This document shows, one piece after another, positions 26,915-34,780 of a DNA stretch of 64,000 bases. This stretch comes from Pseudomonas sp. 6D_7.1_Bac1 (GTDB lineage Bacteria > Pseudomonadota > Gammaproteobacteria > Pseudomonadales > Pseudomonadaceae): contig NZ_JANLNW010000052.1 of assembly GCF_025465945.1 (NCBI RefSeq), positions 186,001 to 250,000 on the forward strand, in the 5' to 3' direction. The notes beneath the pieces are model-generated. The model did no database searches. It was given only the letters and a program-made list of their open reading frames with translations, and was not told the origin of the DNA. Within the stretch, counting starts at the first letter, position 1, and every line of letters starts with the position of its first letter. The translations under genes and the position numbers were made by a program.

Positions 26915-27454
26915 TTAGCCCGACAGCTTCACCCCAACCGTCCAACTGAAATACCCCAGCGCCTCACAACTGCTGTTCACCAGCATGAAACTTAGCTCGC
27001 ACTGCTCGACACCCGTGCTCAGCTGCTGGCAGTGCCAGTAATGATCATCGGCTTTTACCGCGACCGGTTCGGTGGGGGTTTCGGGGTTGGGGGCGGGCAA
27101 GGTCAGGCCGTTGTGTACCACCAATTGCGGTTGTGAGAGCACTCTGGCGTCGCCCACGGACAGGTCGTAAAACACCACGCTGTGTTCGGCGTGCAGGCCG
27201 ACGGTTCGGCCGCGCAAATGGAAGGTTTTTGCGGAGTTTTCGGCCAGCTCAAGGCAGGTGCCCTTGGCGGCTGGCGTTGGCCCTTGGGTTGCGCCAACGG
27301 TGAAAATGAAGCCGTCTTCGATCACGGTCGGATTCTGGGGATCGAGGCTCGGTTTTGGATAGCGAGTGAGCAGGGTCTCGGCGTCGACGATGAGCAACAC
27401 ATTGGTGGCCTGCTCAGTGGTGGGTGACGGGCTTGCGCTAGTATCTGTGGACAT
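26915..27454 (-). CDS. AidA/PixA inclusion-body-family protein 1
   Basis: A 179-residue protein of the AidA/PixA family (Pfam inclusion body protein). Family signs: VLLIVDAETLLTRYP near the start, FTVGATQ, SVVFYDLSV, the DDHYWHCQQLSTG motif and a closing GYFSWTVGV strand. PixA forms cytoplasmic inclusion bodies in Xenorhabdus and AidA is quorum-controlled in Burkholderia; the role here is unknown. An AAGGAAG site precedes the ATG. A second family member lies 123 nt upstream on the same strand. Confidence 0.85.
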   Translation of the reverse strand: MSTDTSASPSPTTEQATNVLLIVDAETLLTRYPKPSLDPQNPTVIEDGFIFTVGATQGPTPAAKGTCLELAENSAKTFHLRGRTVGLHAEHSVVFYDLSVGDARVLSQPQLVVHNGLTLPAPNPETPTEPVAVKADDHYWHCQQLSTGVEQCELSFMLVNSSCEALGYFSWTVGVKLSG

Positions 27455-27577
27455 CACGGCTTCCTTTCATGATGTGGGTGGATCGCGGCGCACCGCTGCG
27501 GCTTACGCAAGACATCCAGTTCCAGTCGGGGCGCGAGGCAGAGGGGAAAGCCCCTTGTCGCCAAGGGGCCGTCCAGA

Positions 27578-28081
27578 TCAGTTATGGATGGTGATGAACG
27601 GATCCCACGAGCAGCAACCTACAATCTGGCAGTCCCGGTTCACGATCAGGAAGTTGAAGTGATAGGTCACGCTGCCGGTAGAAAGGGTTTCCGAAGACCA
27701 GTAATGGTTATCGACTTTCTGGCAGCTAGGCACTGACGGGTTGCTGGTGTTTGGCACTGCAACACACGCGGTGGCCTTGCGCGGAGTCGGTGTCGAGATC
27801 AGCTCATTACCAGCGTTGCCGATGAACTTGTAGAAAATCACTGCCGTTTCGAAGCTCTGCGACAGGCTGGTTTCGCGCCAGCGAATCAAGTCACCGACCG
27901 AGGCTTTCAAATTCAGTTCGCCACCGGCCTGGCCATTGATCACGTTGTCCCGGTTGGTGACCATGTACACGTGATTGACATCAATCATGGTTGGCGCGTT
28001 AGGGTTTTTGCTGATGTTCGGGTAGTTTTTCAGAATGGTTTCGGTGTCGATCGAAACAAGCACATCCGTGACTCGAGACAT
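27578..28081 (-). CDS. AidA/PixA inclusion-body-family protein 2
   Basis: A 167-residue paralogue of the next gene: VLVSIDTETILKNYP, HVYMVTNRDNV, TAVIFYKFIG, VDNHYWSSETLSTGS, CCSWDPFITI. The shared DxETxLxxYP opening and DNHYW motif place both in one family, though overall identity is low, so the pair is an old duplication. It is probably the first gene of a two-gene operon. Confidence 0.85.
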   Translation of the reverse strand: MSRVTDVLVSIDTETILKNYPNISKNPNAPTMIDVNHVYMVTNRDNVINGQAGGELNLKASVGDLIRWRETSLSQSFETAVIFYKFIGNAGNELISTPTPRKATACVAVPNTSNPSVPSCQKVDNHYWSSETLSTGSVTYHFNFLIVNRDCQIVGCCSWDPFITIHN

Positions 28082-28434
28082 AGTAAAGCTCCTTGATCAT
28101 AGTGAGCGCCTGGCATTGACCAGACGCAACAACGCTTGATTGCCTTGCGGCCGTTGTAAGCGCGCTACTACGGGGAACCCACCGATCACAGGGTACGAGC
28201 TGGCCTGGCTCCTTGCCTATAAAAGTGATGGGTCAGGGTTCCTTCCAACAGACCGCGACTGCACTATAGATGCCGATCTTAGGCTGTCAAAACAGGGAGC
28301 TGCCTGTTCGACGAGCGGTCGTTTTACTTCTAACTTCCGATGATTTGGCGATAAGGAAACGGCTATCCAGAGCGGATGCTCTGTATCGGACAATGTTCAT
28401 TTTCAGGAATGATCGGTGCTTCTTCTGACGCTGA
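28082..28434. other. intergenic region before the PixA pair
   Basis: About 350 bp without a gene. It must hold the promoter of the PixA pair on the minus strand and the downstream end of the DUF1501 gene. No terminator hairpin, repeat or second gene was recognised. Confidence 0.4.
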
Positions 28435-29631
28435 TCACACCAACTGCAAGGCATCCGGACGCGCCCCGGGAAACACGTTCTGCAACTGCGAAGTGGACAA
28501 GCCCCAGGTTCGTCCCAGCAAACCACCGAGCAGGTTCCGGTAATTATTGAGCACCGGGTAATCGCGATTTTGCAGCAGGTTTTGCGGGTTGACCGCCACC
28601 TGTTCGCCGACGATGCGCCCGCCGCGAACGTTGCCGCCGAGTACCCAATAGACCGTGCCATGCCCGTGGTCAGTGCCCTTGGCGCCGTTTTCACGAAAGG
28701 TGCGGCCGAACTCCGAGACGACCACCACGGTGGTGTTGTTCCATTCACCGCCCAACGCCTGGGCATAGGCAACCAGACCCTCACCGAGGTTCGTCAGGTT
28801 ATTGGCCAACTGGCCGCTGGTGCTGCCCTGATTGACGTGAGTATCCCAGCCGCCGACATCGACGAATCCCAGTCGGTACTGGTCGCGCATCAGCGTTGCC
28901 ATGCGCCGGGTCTGGGCTGCAAAGTTCTGCGCATTCGGCGCACCTCGATTGGCCTTGACCATCTCTTCTTGCAGATCCCTCGACACCTGCTGGCGCAGTT
29001 CAAGGCCATCGGCTGCAGAGGCGGCGTAGGGTGTGTTTTTGTACATTGACGAGAGAATCGCCGATTGCCGGTCATCGAAGGCAGGCTTCGAATTGCCGCG
29101 CAACGAGATGTTGGGAATGGCGCTGCCACCCTGGAAACACAGGGGCAAGGCATCGGTGAAGGCGATGGGCGCGCTGTTCGGCACCTGACGCGACAAGCGT
29201 GCAAGAAAGCCTGAATCGTAACGGTGGCGCTGTTGGGTCGGCTCGCCGGACTCGATGTTGTCCTGGGTTTCGAAGTGACTGCGGGACAAGTCATCGGTGC
29301 CGGCGAACGGCACGAAGGCGATCTGTTTGCGCTGCCACAACGGGTAGATCGAATCACGTAAAACCGGGTTCAGGCCCCAATGGCTGTCCAGTGCGATGGC
29401 GCTGTTGGGGTTATGCGAATCCGGCCGGGCAATCGCCAGTGTTGGACGCGACTCGTAGTAAAAGTCGCTGGAGTAGGGCACTAGCAGGTTGTTGCAGTCG
29501 TAGCCGCCGCGCAGAAAGACGATCAGTAAGCGCGGTGCCGAAACGGGGGCGGCGAACAGCTTTGCGGAAAACGACAGGGACGGCAGGGTTGCGGCGGCCG
29601 CAGCGGCAATCAGCAGTTCTCGACGATTCAT
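28435..29631 (-). CDS. DUF1501-family Tat-exported protein
   Basis: A 398-residue protein with a twin-arginine leader (MNRRELLIAAAAAATLPSLS). It has alkaline-phosphatase-superfamily features of DUF1501: LLIVFLRGGYDCNNLLVPY, DDLSRSHFETQDNIESG, VDVGGWDTHVNQG and VVVVSEFGRTFREN with DHGHG. It is probably a metal-dependent exported hydrolase or sulfatase-like protein. It is always paired with a DUF1800 gene in this kind of layout, here 21 nt upstream on the same strand. Confidence 0.88.
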   Translation of the reverse strand: MNRRELLIAAAAAATLPSLSFSAKLFAAPVSAPRLLIVFLRGGYDCNNLLVPYSSDFYYESRPTLAIARPDSHNPNSAIALDSHWGLNPVLRDSIYPLWQRKQIAFVPFAGTDDLSRSHFETQDNIESGEPTQQRHRYDSGFLARLSRQVPNSAPIAFTDALPLCFQGGSAIPNISLRGNSKPAFDDRQSAILSSMYKNTPYAASAADGLELRQQVSRDLQEEMVKANRGAPNAQNFAAQTRRMATLMRDQYRLGFVDVGGWDTHVNQGSTSGQLANNLTNLGEGLVAYAQALGGEWNNTTVVVVSEFGRTFRENGAKGTDHGHGTVYWVLGGNVRGGRIVGEQVAVNPQNLLQNRDYPVLNNYRNLLGGLLGRTWGLSTSQLQNVFPGARPDALQLV

Positions 29632-29652
29632 GGCGGCACCTTATTACGCAAC

Positions 29653-31185
29653 TTAGCGGTTATTGAAGTCAGGCGAGGCGAGCAAAAAGGTGTTCCATTC
29701 CTGGGGCGACACGGCCTTGTTCAGCGCGCCGAGGGTCGCAGCAGAAAGGTGTGAAGAGACGGCTTCGTAGAACAACGGCGTGGTGATCAGCGGAAATCCG
29801 GGACCGGGCAGGTTGCTGCCTTCCGGGGTAAACAAACGGTTATCCCCGCGCCCGATCGCCCGAGCGATTTCGAAACGTTTGGACATCTGCCCCGAGCTCG
29901 ACCAACCGCTGGATTCCAGCGGCCAGCCATCCGGTGTCACGCGGCCGAACACCGGCTGCCCCAACTGGTTGAGCCAATTGATCATCGGCTTGGCATTAGC
30001 CACCGGTTTACCGTCATAGGCCAACCGCACCGCCGACACCACAAACTGCATCGGGTCCTTGAACTTGGTGCCGGCGCTTTGCAGTAATTCCTTGGACTCA
30101 AACAACGTGCGCATCACCTGGGCGATATCGCCGTCGCTTTCCTGAAAGGTCTTGGCCATCCGTTCCACCAACGCGGGCGGCGGCTGATCGGCCACGAAGT
30201 ATTCGGCCAGCTGTTGCGAGACAAAATGCGCACAGGCTTTCTGCCGGGTAATCAGCTCAACGGCCTGGCGAATTTCATCAAAACCGCTGCCTCTGATCGG
30301 TTGGCCGAGCAGCACCTTGTCGCTGAAATCGTGGCGACGCGGGTTGAACTCGAATAGCCCTTCACGCACCACCAAGGCTTGAAGCCGTGGAGGAAACTTC
30401 TGCACCCGGCCATCGAGCGGCATCAGCCCGACGCCGGTCAGAATCAACGCCAGTTGTTGCACGTCCTGCTGGGTATAGCCTGAGCCGACACCCAGTGTGT
30501 GCAGCTCCATCAGTTCGCGGGCGTAGTTTTCGTTGACCTTGCCCTGGGCGTTTTGCGCGTTGTCCAGGTACTCAAGCATCGCCGGACTCTTGAGAGTGGC
30601 CATCACCAGGTCTTTGAATTTGCCCAGGGCGTGTGGGCGGATTGTGTGTTCGGCGTAGTCTGCCGTCAGCACCCGTAGGCGACCTTTACCCTGGAACACA
30701 CTGAAGTGGTTGAGCCAGAAACCCACCAACTGCTCCTTGAGCTGATTGGGCCCATACACCGCGCGCAACAGCACGGCTTCGCGGGCCTGCTCCGCGAGTT
30801 CATTGGCGTGTTGTTGGGCGTCTTGTTTTGCGGCGTTTTTTGCGTCGCCTTCGGGCATGGCCTTGAGCTGTTCCTGCTGGCTTTTGAACGCCAGCAGCAA
30901 GGATTCGGGTGGCGTGCTCAGCACCGGATAACTGTTCAACAGCGCGTTGATCGGCGGTGGCAAGGGATCGTTCAGGCGGTCGTCCAACTGGGCTTGAAGC
31001 AGACCTTCTCGGCCCATGCTGCGCAAGCGCGCCAGGTTGGCGGCATCCAGATCGAAGCCATCGCGGCGCAGCCAGGCAATGTCGCTCGGGTTGAGCGCAG
31101 CGGGCGTACCGGCCGAGGCCAGTGCGGGAAACAACAAACAGGCCGACAGACACAATGGGCGCAAAACGGCGGATGGCACGTGCAT
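29653..31185 (-). CDS. DUF1800-family exported protein
   Basis: A 510-residue protein with a signal peptide (LRPLCLSACLLFPALASAG). DUF1800 features: LLRAVYGPNQLKEQLVGFWLNHFSV, NAQNAQGKVNENYARELMELHTLGVG, GYTQQDVQQLALILTGVG, and FVSQQLAEYFVADQPP. The family occurs with DUF1501 in many environmental bacteria, and the pair's substrate is unknown. It is the first gene of the operon. Confidence 0.88.
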   Translation of the reverse strand: MHVPSAVLRPLCLSACLLFPALASAGTPAALNPSDIAWLRRDGFDLDAANLARLRSMGREGLLQAQLDDRLNDPLPPPINALLNSYPVLSTPPESLLLAFKSQQEQLKAMPEGDAKNAAKQDAQQHANELAEQAREAVLLRAVYGPNQLKEQLVGFWLNHFSVFQGKGRLRVLTADYAEHTIRPHALGKFKDLVMATLKSPAMLEYLDNAQNAQGKVNENYARELMELHTLGVGSGYTQQDVQQLALILTGVGLMPLDGRVQKFPPRLQALVVREGLFEFNPRRHDFSDKVLLGQPIRGSGFDEIRQAVELITRQKACAHFVSQQLAEYFVADQPPPALVERMAKTFQESDGDIAQVMRTLFESKELLQSAGTKFKDPMQFVVSAVRLAYDGKPVANAKPMINWLNQLGQPVFGRVTPDGWPLESSGWSSSGQMSKRFEIARAIGRGDNRLFTPEGSNLPGPGFPLITTPLFYEAVSSHLSAATLGALNKAVSPQEWNTFLLASPDFNNR

Positions 31186-31491
31186 GTAGGAGGTTCCCGA
31201 GTATCAAGAGAGACATCGACAGTGGCCAGTGTAGTTTCCACTCGTGTAGCTGACGCGATGCTGAATAACGTGCATCTAAAACGGCTCAACAACGGAGGCG
31301 TTCCACTTTGTCTCACAGGTTCTGCGATCTGTGGAAGGTCAGTTTTTCTTTACACATTTCCTGTGGGTGGGTTCAGGTTTTAGACAGATATCAACTGTTA
31401 CAAAGACTCATACGCCAAGCAGGAGCGCGGCGGTAAAGGGGGCATGGTTTTACAGGTTCACGCTACGGGCGGCTACGCCTCGGGAGGCAGC

Positions 31492-31818
31492 ATGTGGTTA
31501 CGTTACGCGGCATTGGTCGCGGTGGTTGTCGCGGCATCAGGGTGCGTACAAGAGCGAGTGGTGTATGAGCGACGTCCGCCACCGCGCGAGTACGTCGAAG
31601 TCGTTGCACCACAGCCGCCACCGGTCCAGGTGATCGAAGTGGAGCCTGCGGGTCGGCCGGGTTATGTCTGGTCGCACGGTTACTGGCGCTGGGGCGGCGG
31701 ACGTTATGTCGCCGTTCGCGGGCACTGGGAGCCGGTACGCCCGGGCCATTATGTGCACCCGCATTGGGAACAGCATAACGATGGCTGGCACTGGCGAGCG
31801 GGCGGCTGGGTCGGCTAG
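31492..31818 (+). CDS. YXWGXW-repeat lipoprotein
   Basis: A 108-residue lipoprotein. The N-terminal helix LRYAALVAVVVAASGC ends in a lipobox with the acylated cysteine at about residue 18. The mature part has repeats of Y-x-W-x-x-G-x-W type: GYVWSHGYWRWGGGRYVAVRG, HWEPVRPGHYVHPHWEQ and WHWRAGGWVG (each cut short here). It is followed by a terminator that has been split by a MITE-like insert. Confidence 0.85.
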   Translation: MWLRYAALVAVVVAASGCVQERVVYERRPPPREYVEVVAPQPPPVQVIEVEPAGRPGYVWSHGYWRWGGGRYVAVRGHWEPVRPGHYVHPHWEQHNDGWHWRAGGWVG

Positions 31819-31840
31819 ATCCAGCGTTTCTCCAAATCAA

Positions 31841-32026
31841 AAAAGCGACCTGTGCAGGTTAATGTCTGTCAGTTAAGGCACAAACCTGTGGGAGCGAGCC
31901 TGCTCGCGATGACGGCATAACATTCAACATCAATGTTGACTGATCCACCGCTATCGCGAGCAGGCTCGCTCCCACATGGATTGCGCTTAACTGACTGGCA
32001 TTGCCTGCACAGGTCGCTCTTTTTTG
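31841..32026 (+). terminator. rho-independent terminator interrupted by an inserted element
   Basis: Left arm GCGACCTGTGCAGG (31845-31858) and right arm CCTGCACAGGTCGC (32004-32017) are perfectly complementary over 14 bp, with A-rich left flank and TTTTTT on the right. Without the 145-bp insert the site would read GCGACCT-GTGC-AGGTCGC, an ordinary terminator for the lipoprotein gene. Confidence 0.7.
31859..32003. mobile_element. MITE-like element 1 (TIR AATGTCnGTCAGTTAAG) carrying a family-1 REP doublet
   Basis: A 145-bp element with terminal inverted repeats AATGTCTGTCAGTTAAG (31861-31877) and CTTAACTGACTGGCATT (31986-32002), 15 of 17 matching. The interior is a family-1 REP doublet. Flanks CCTGTGCAGG and CCTGCACAGG agree at 8 of 10 positions, a possible target duplication. 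The same ends occur at 34.5 kb. No transposase is encoded. Confidence 0.65.
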
Positions 32027-32059
32027 TGTCGATTTTTTGAAATGCACCTACGGGCTCGT

Positions 32060-32347
32060 CTATCGATCGCGCTTACCCGACATCGGCGTGACCACCTTCA
32101 CCACATCATCCACCACCGCTTTGCTCATCTCGATCAAGTAGTGCGAGGCCCAGGCATAACTGTGCTTGTCGCGCTCCATCGCGGCGTCCATCGCCAGCAC
32201 TTTCGCGCAATGCAGCATGTCGGAGGCGCGCTCCAGCGCTTCACGAATCTGCACACCACGATTAACGCGAAACAACGGCTGATCGGAATCACCGCAATAG
32301 CCGAACGGCGCAATGCCTATGGTTTTGATGTCTGAGTGATCGGTCAT
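32060..32347 (-). CDS. DUF6124 (formerly DUF3077) small helical protein
   Basis: A 95-residue helical protein: LFRVNRGVQIREALERASDML, CAKVLAMDAAMERDKHSYAWAS, HYLIEMSKAVVDDVV. This matches the Pseudomonas-specific DUF3077/DUF6124 family, present in many copies per genome and of unknown role. Its ATG overlaps the stop of a 24-codon frame upstream (ATGA), and the whole unit lies behind a conserved structured leader. Confidence 0.82.
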   Translation of the reverse strand: MTDHSDIKTIGIAPFGYCGDSDQPLFRVNRGVQIREALERASDMLHCAKVLAMDAAMERDKHSYAWASHYLIEMSKAVVDDVVKVVTPMSGKRDR

Positions 32348-32418
32348 TGGGCACCTCCGAGGGAGTGGAGGGCCGAGTGAAGGGTGGCGCGGATTTTGGA
32401 CGGATTGAAGGTGTGCAT
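32344..32418 (-). CDS. 24-residue small protein coupled to DUF6124
   Basis: A short frame beginning MHTFNPSKIRATLHSAL and ending LGGAQ, with its stop overlapping the DUF6124 start by 4 nt. Its ATG sits 57 nt after the structured leader, the same distance as the start of the 89-residue gene after the second copy of the leader at 41.9 kb. This shared position is the main evidence that the frame is translated. The function is unknown; it may only couple translation. Confidence 0.5.
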   Translation of the reverse strand: MHTFNPSKIRATLHSALHSLGGAQ

Positions 32419-32460
32419 AGGTAAAACCCCCGTATCAAAGTGAGAGCTACCACGTTTGCG

Positions 32461-32592
32461 ACCAAACAAATGGGTGGCAGCTGTGCGCAGGTTGGTCGAC
32501 CGGAGATACAGGAACCCGGCAGGGCCGAAGCCCTCCCACGCACAGCCGCCATTGCACGAGTTTGCGGGCACAAAAAAGCGCCTGCAATCGTG
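32461..32592 (-). ncRNA. candidate structured leader RNA, copy A
   Basis: Read on the minus strand. A 12-bp closing stem pairs GGCGGCTGTGCG (32550-32539) with CGCACAGCTGCC (32487-32476). Inside are a small hairpin AGGGC-TTCG-GCCCT and a GCCGG...CCGG hairpin. Upstream, 32592-32555 forms a hairpin with a T6 loop (TTGCAGGCGC-TTTTTT-GTGCCCGCAA). The stem ends 57 nt before an ATG. A second copy with compensating changes is at 41.9-42.0 kb. Confidence 0.65.
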
Positions 32593-32850
32593 AACTGGGG
32601 CGCTGTTGCGCCTGTATCGAGTCGGGCGACCAAGCCCGGTCGCTGAATTGGCAGCGACGGTGGAAGGGTAGCGTGGTGACGGGGAGCCTGCAAGCTGATG
32701 AATCGGGATCAACCTGCAAACACATTAACGCTCCACCTCCTCCAACCGAGTCTTGACGAAATTGGCAGCCCCGTCGCTTACTGGCGCCCCACGAGCGAAA
32801 CGCGAAGTCTAGCGCGTCGCTCATGTCCTGATCCGTCACAGGAGTACGCG

Positions 32851-33621
32851 ATGAGCTGGTCTGCCAAACAGTATGTGGCTTTCGAAGATGAGCGCACGCG
32901 CCCGGCGCGTGACTTGCTGGCCGCTATCCCCACTACCGATGCGCGTTCGGTGATCGACCTCGGTTGCGGCCCCGGCAACTCCACCGAATTGCTCGCGCAG
33001 CACTTTGCCAACGCCACGGTGTGTGGGCTGGACAGCTCGGCCGACATGATCGACGCCGCGCGTAAACGCTTGCCGGACGTACGTTTTGACACCGCCGATA
33101 TCGCCACCTGGAGCGAGCCTGGCCCGTTCGATGTGATCTTCGCCAATGCGGTGTTCCAGTGGTTGCCTGACCACGCCACGCTGTTGCCGTCGTTGGTGGC
33201 CAAGCTCGCGCCCGGTGGCAGCCTGGCGATTCAAATGCCCGACAACCTCGATCAACCGTCGCATCGGATGATGCGTGAAGTCGCCAGCAATGGTCCCTGG
33301 GCCAACAAGCTTGCGGACGTCGCCGGGCAACGGACGACCCTGGACGACGCCAATACTTACTACCAGATGCTGTGTTCGTACACCTCGCGGGTCGATGTGT
33401 GGCGCACCACCTACCATCACCCGCTGGCGGGCGGCCCTGCGGCGGTGGTCGAGTGGTTCAAGGGCAGCGGCTTGCGGCCGTTTCTTGAGCCGCTCGACGA
33501 GGCAGAAAAGACGCAGTACCTCGCGCAATATCTGGAAGCCCTTGAACCGTTCTTCCCGGTATTGGCCGATGGCTCGGTGCTGCTGCCGTTCCCGCGTTTG
33601 TTTATCGTCGCGACCCGCTAA
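32851..33621 (+). CDS. tam: trans-aconitate 2-methyltransferase
   Basis: A 256-residue SAM-dependent methyltransferase. Motif I is SVIDLGCGPGNSTELLAQHF near residue 33 (cut), followed by GLDSSADMIDAARKRLP and FDVIFANAVFQWLPDH. The N-terminus MSWSAKQYVAFEDERTRPA matches Tam, which methyl-esterifies trans-aconitate, a spontaneous by-product of aconitase that inhibits the citrate cycle. CAGGAG precedes the ATG. Confidence 0.92.
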   Translation: MSWSAKQYVAFEDERTRPARDLLAAIPTTDARSVIDLGCGPGNSTELLAQHFANATVCGLDSSADMIDAARKRLPDVRFDTADIATWSEPGPFDVIFANAVFQWLPDHATLLPSLVAKLAPGGSLAIQMPDNLDQPSHRMMREVASNGPWANKLADVAGQRTTLDDANTYYQMLCSYTSRVDVWRTTYHHPLAGGPAAVVEWFKGSGLRPFLEPLDEAEKTQYLAQYLEALEPFFPVLADGSVLLPFPRLFIVATR

Positions 33622-33642
33622 GGTGCTCCGCTACTGGGCGAT

Positions 33643-34050
33643 TCAGCCCTGTTGCAGCACTTTCAACGCCGCCGAGGCCAGGAAGCCGGAGCGGCTTTTC
33701 TCTTCCGGGTGATGCAGCACGTATTCGTCGATCCGCGTCAGCAAATAGCCGGGCAGGGTGATGTTGAGTTTCTGCGCCTTGCCCAGGTACTTGGTGACGT
33801 CGATGTCCACCAGCGCCCAGGTGACGCCGGCGTACTGCGGATTGGCTGCGTGCACGGTGACTTTGTTGGCGGGCGGAATCGCCGAGCCGTCTTCGGCGAG
33901 AATCTCGAAGTGACCTTCGATGGCTTCGCGCGCCATGGCGATCGCATCGTCCAGGTCATCGCCGGCCGAGAAGCAACCCGGAATATCCGGCACTTCCACG
34001 CCCCAGGCGTGTTCGTTATCGCCCATTGAAATCGCAATTGGGTAAAGCAT
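33643..34050 (-). CDS. hicB: HicB-family antitoxin
   Basis: A 135-residue antitoxin: N-terminal partial RNase-H-like fold (LYPIAISMGDNEHAWGVEVPD, IPGCFSAGDDLDDAIAMAREA) that masks the HicA active site, and C-terminal ribbon-helix-helix domain (KLNITLPGYLLTRIDEYV, SRSGFLASAALKVL) that binds the operon's promoter. It lies downstream of hicA on the same strand, 31 nt apart. Confidence 0.92.
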   Translation of the reverse strand: MLYPIAISMGDNEHAWGVEVPDIPGCFSAGDDLDDAIAMAREAIEGHFEILAEDGSAIPPANKVTVHAANPQYAGVTWALVDIDVTKYLGKAQKLNITLPGYLLTRIDEYVLHHPEEKSRSGFLASAALKVLQQG

Positions 34051-34081
34051 GTTCGTTGTCCTCCGGGTGCTGTACGCCGAT

Positions 34082-34264
34082 TCAATACAGCAGGGCCTGT
34101 TGCAAAATGCTGACGGCAGTCTTTGTCAGTAAATCCTTTTTCGGGTGCGGGACGGTAACCAGACCGGGCTTCGTGGGATGCTTGAAGTGGTGGTGACTGC
34201 CCCTGACCCGTACCAGATACCAGCCGTCTGCGACGATTTGCGTTATCAAATATCGGCTATTCAC
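34082..34264 (-). CDS. hicA: HicA-family mRNA interferase toxin
   Basis: A 60-residue double-stranded-RNA-binding-fold toxin: SRYLITQIVADGWYLVRVRG, the catalytic histidine in GSHHHFKHPTKPG, and TVPHPKKDL. It cleaves mRNA until HicB binds it. The GTG at 34264 gives the family's normal length and follows AGGGAAG; longer readings run into the promoter. Confidence 0.9.
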   Translation of the reverse strand: MNSRYLITQIVADGWYLVRVRGSHHHFKHPTKPGLVTVPHPKKDLLTKTAVSILQQALLY

Positions 34265-34282
34265 ATCACTTCCCTGTGCTGT

Positions 34283-34320
34283 GTAGGTGGTTACTATACC
34301 TACTGAAATTTTGTTATCAA
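34283..34320 (-). promoter_or_regulatory. hicAB promoter and putative HicB operator
   Basis: On the minus strand TTGATA (34320-34315) and TATAGT (34298-34293) are 16 nt apart as -35 and -10. An inverted repeat GTAGGT / ACCTAC (34283-34288 and 34298-34303) overlaps the -10 box, a fitting place for HicB autorepression. Confidence 0.65.
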
Positions 34321-34477
34321 CACTATAACCACCGCTGCCAGTGGTAGAGCTGATGAGTGGTAGGGAACAGTGTAGAAAGCGCCGCAAGGCGCGGCGTTCT
34401 GGAGCAGTGCAGGAGTGTTTCTGATTCCTTCAATGCCTGCGCAACGGGCGTTTTTGCTGAACAGCGCGCATAAAAAA

Positions 34478-34720
34478 ACCGGTCACTGAGGATAATGTCG
34501 GTCAGTTAAAGAATTTCAGGCTCGGCACATTCCCCCGTAGCAGCTGGCGAAGCCTGCGTTCGGCTGCGAAGCGGCCGTAAATCCTGCCTCCACGGTTAAC
34601 CTGAAAAAACGGGGTGTCTGATTTTACGACTGCTTCGCAGCCGAACGCAGGCTTCGCCAGCTGCTACGGTTCGCGTAACGGCTTAACTGACCGGCATTAG
34701 TCACTGAGGACCGGTTTTCT
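34478..34720 (-). terminator. rho-independent terminator interrupted by an inserted element
   Basis: ACCGGTC (34478-34484) and GACCGGT (34709-34715) flank a 207-bp insert. Without the insert and one copy of an 11-bp duplication the site reads ACCGGTC-ACTGAG-GACCGGT with T-rich ends on both strands. On the minus strand it ends the 112-residue gene. Confidence 0.65.
34493..34699. mobile_element. MITE-like element 2 (same TIR) with an 11-bp target duplication
   Basis: A 207-bp element. The ends AATGTCGGTCAGTTAAA (34494-34510) and CTTAACTGACCGGCATT (34682-34698) match element 1. It is flanked by perfect direct repeats GTCACTGAGGA at 34482-34492 and 34700-34710. The interior is a family-3 REP doublet (TAGCAGCTGGCGAAGCCTGCG and inverse), as in the 25.4-kb element. 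There is no reading frame, so it would have moved using a transposase supplied elsewhere. An 11-bp duplication fits IS4-type transposition. Confidence 0.75.
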
Positions 34721-34780
34721 TGTCTCCGCATCCCCCGTCAAGCCATCACGACGTTGGACGTCTTCACACAGACGTAGTCG

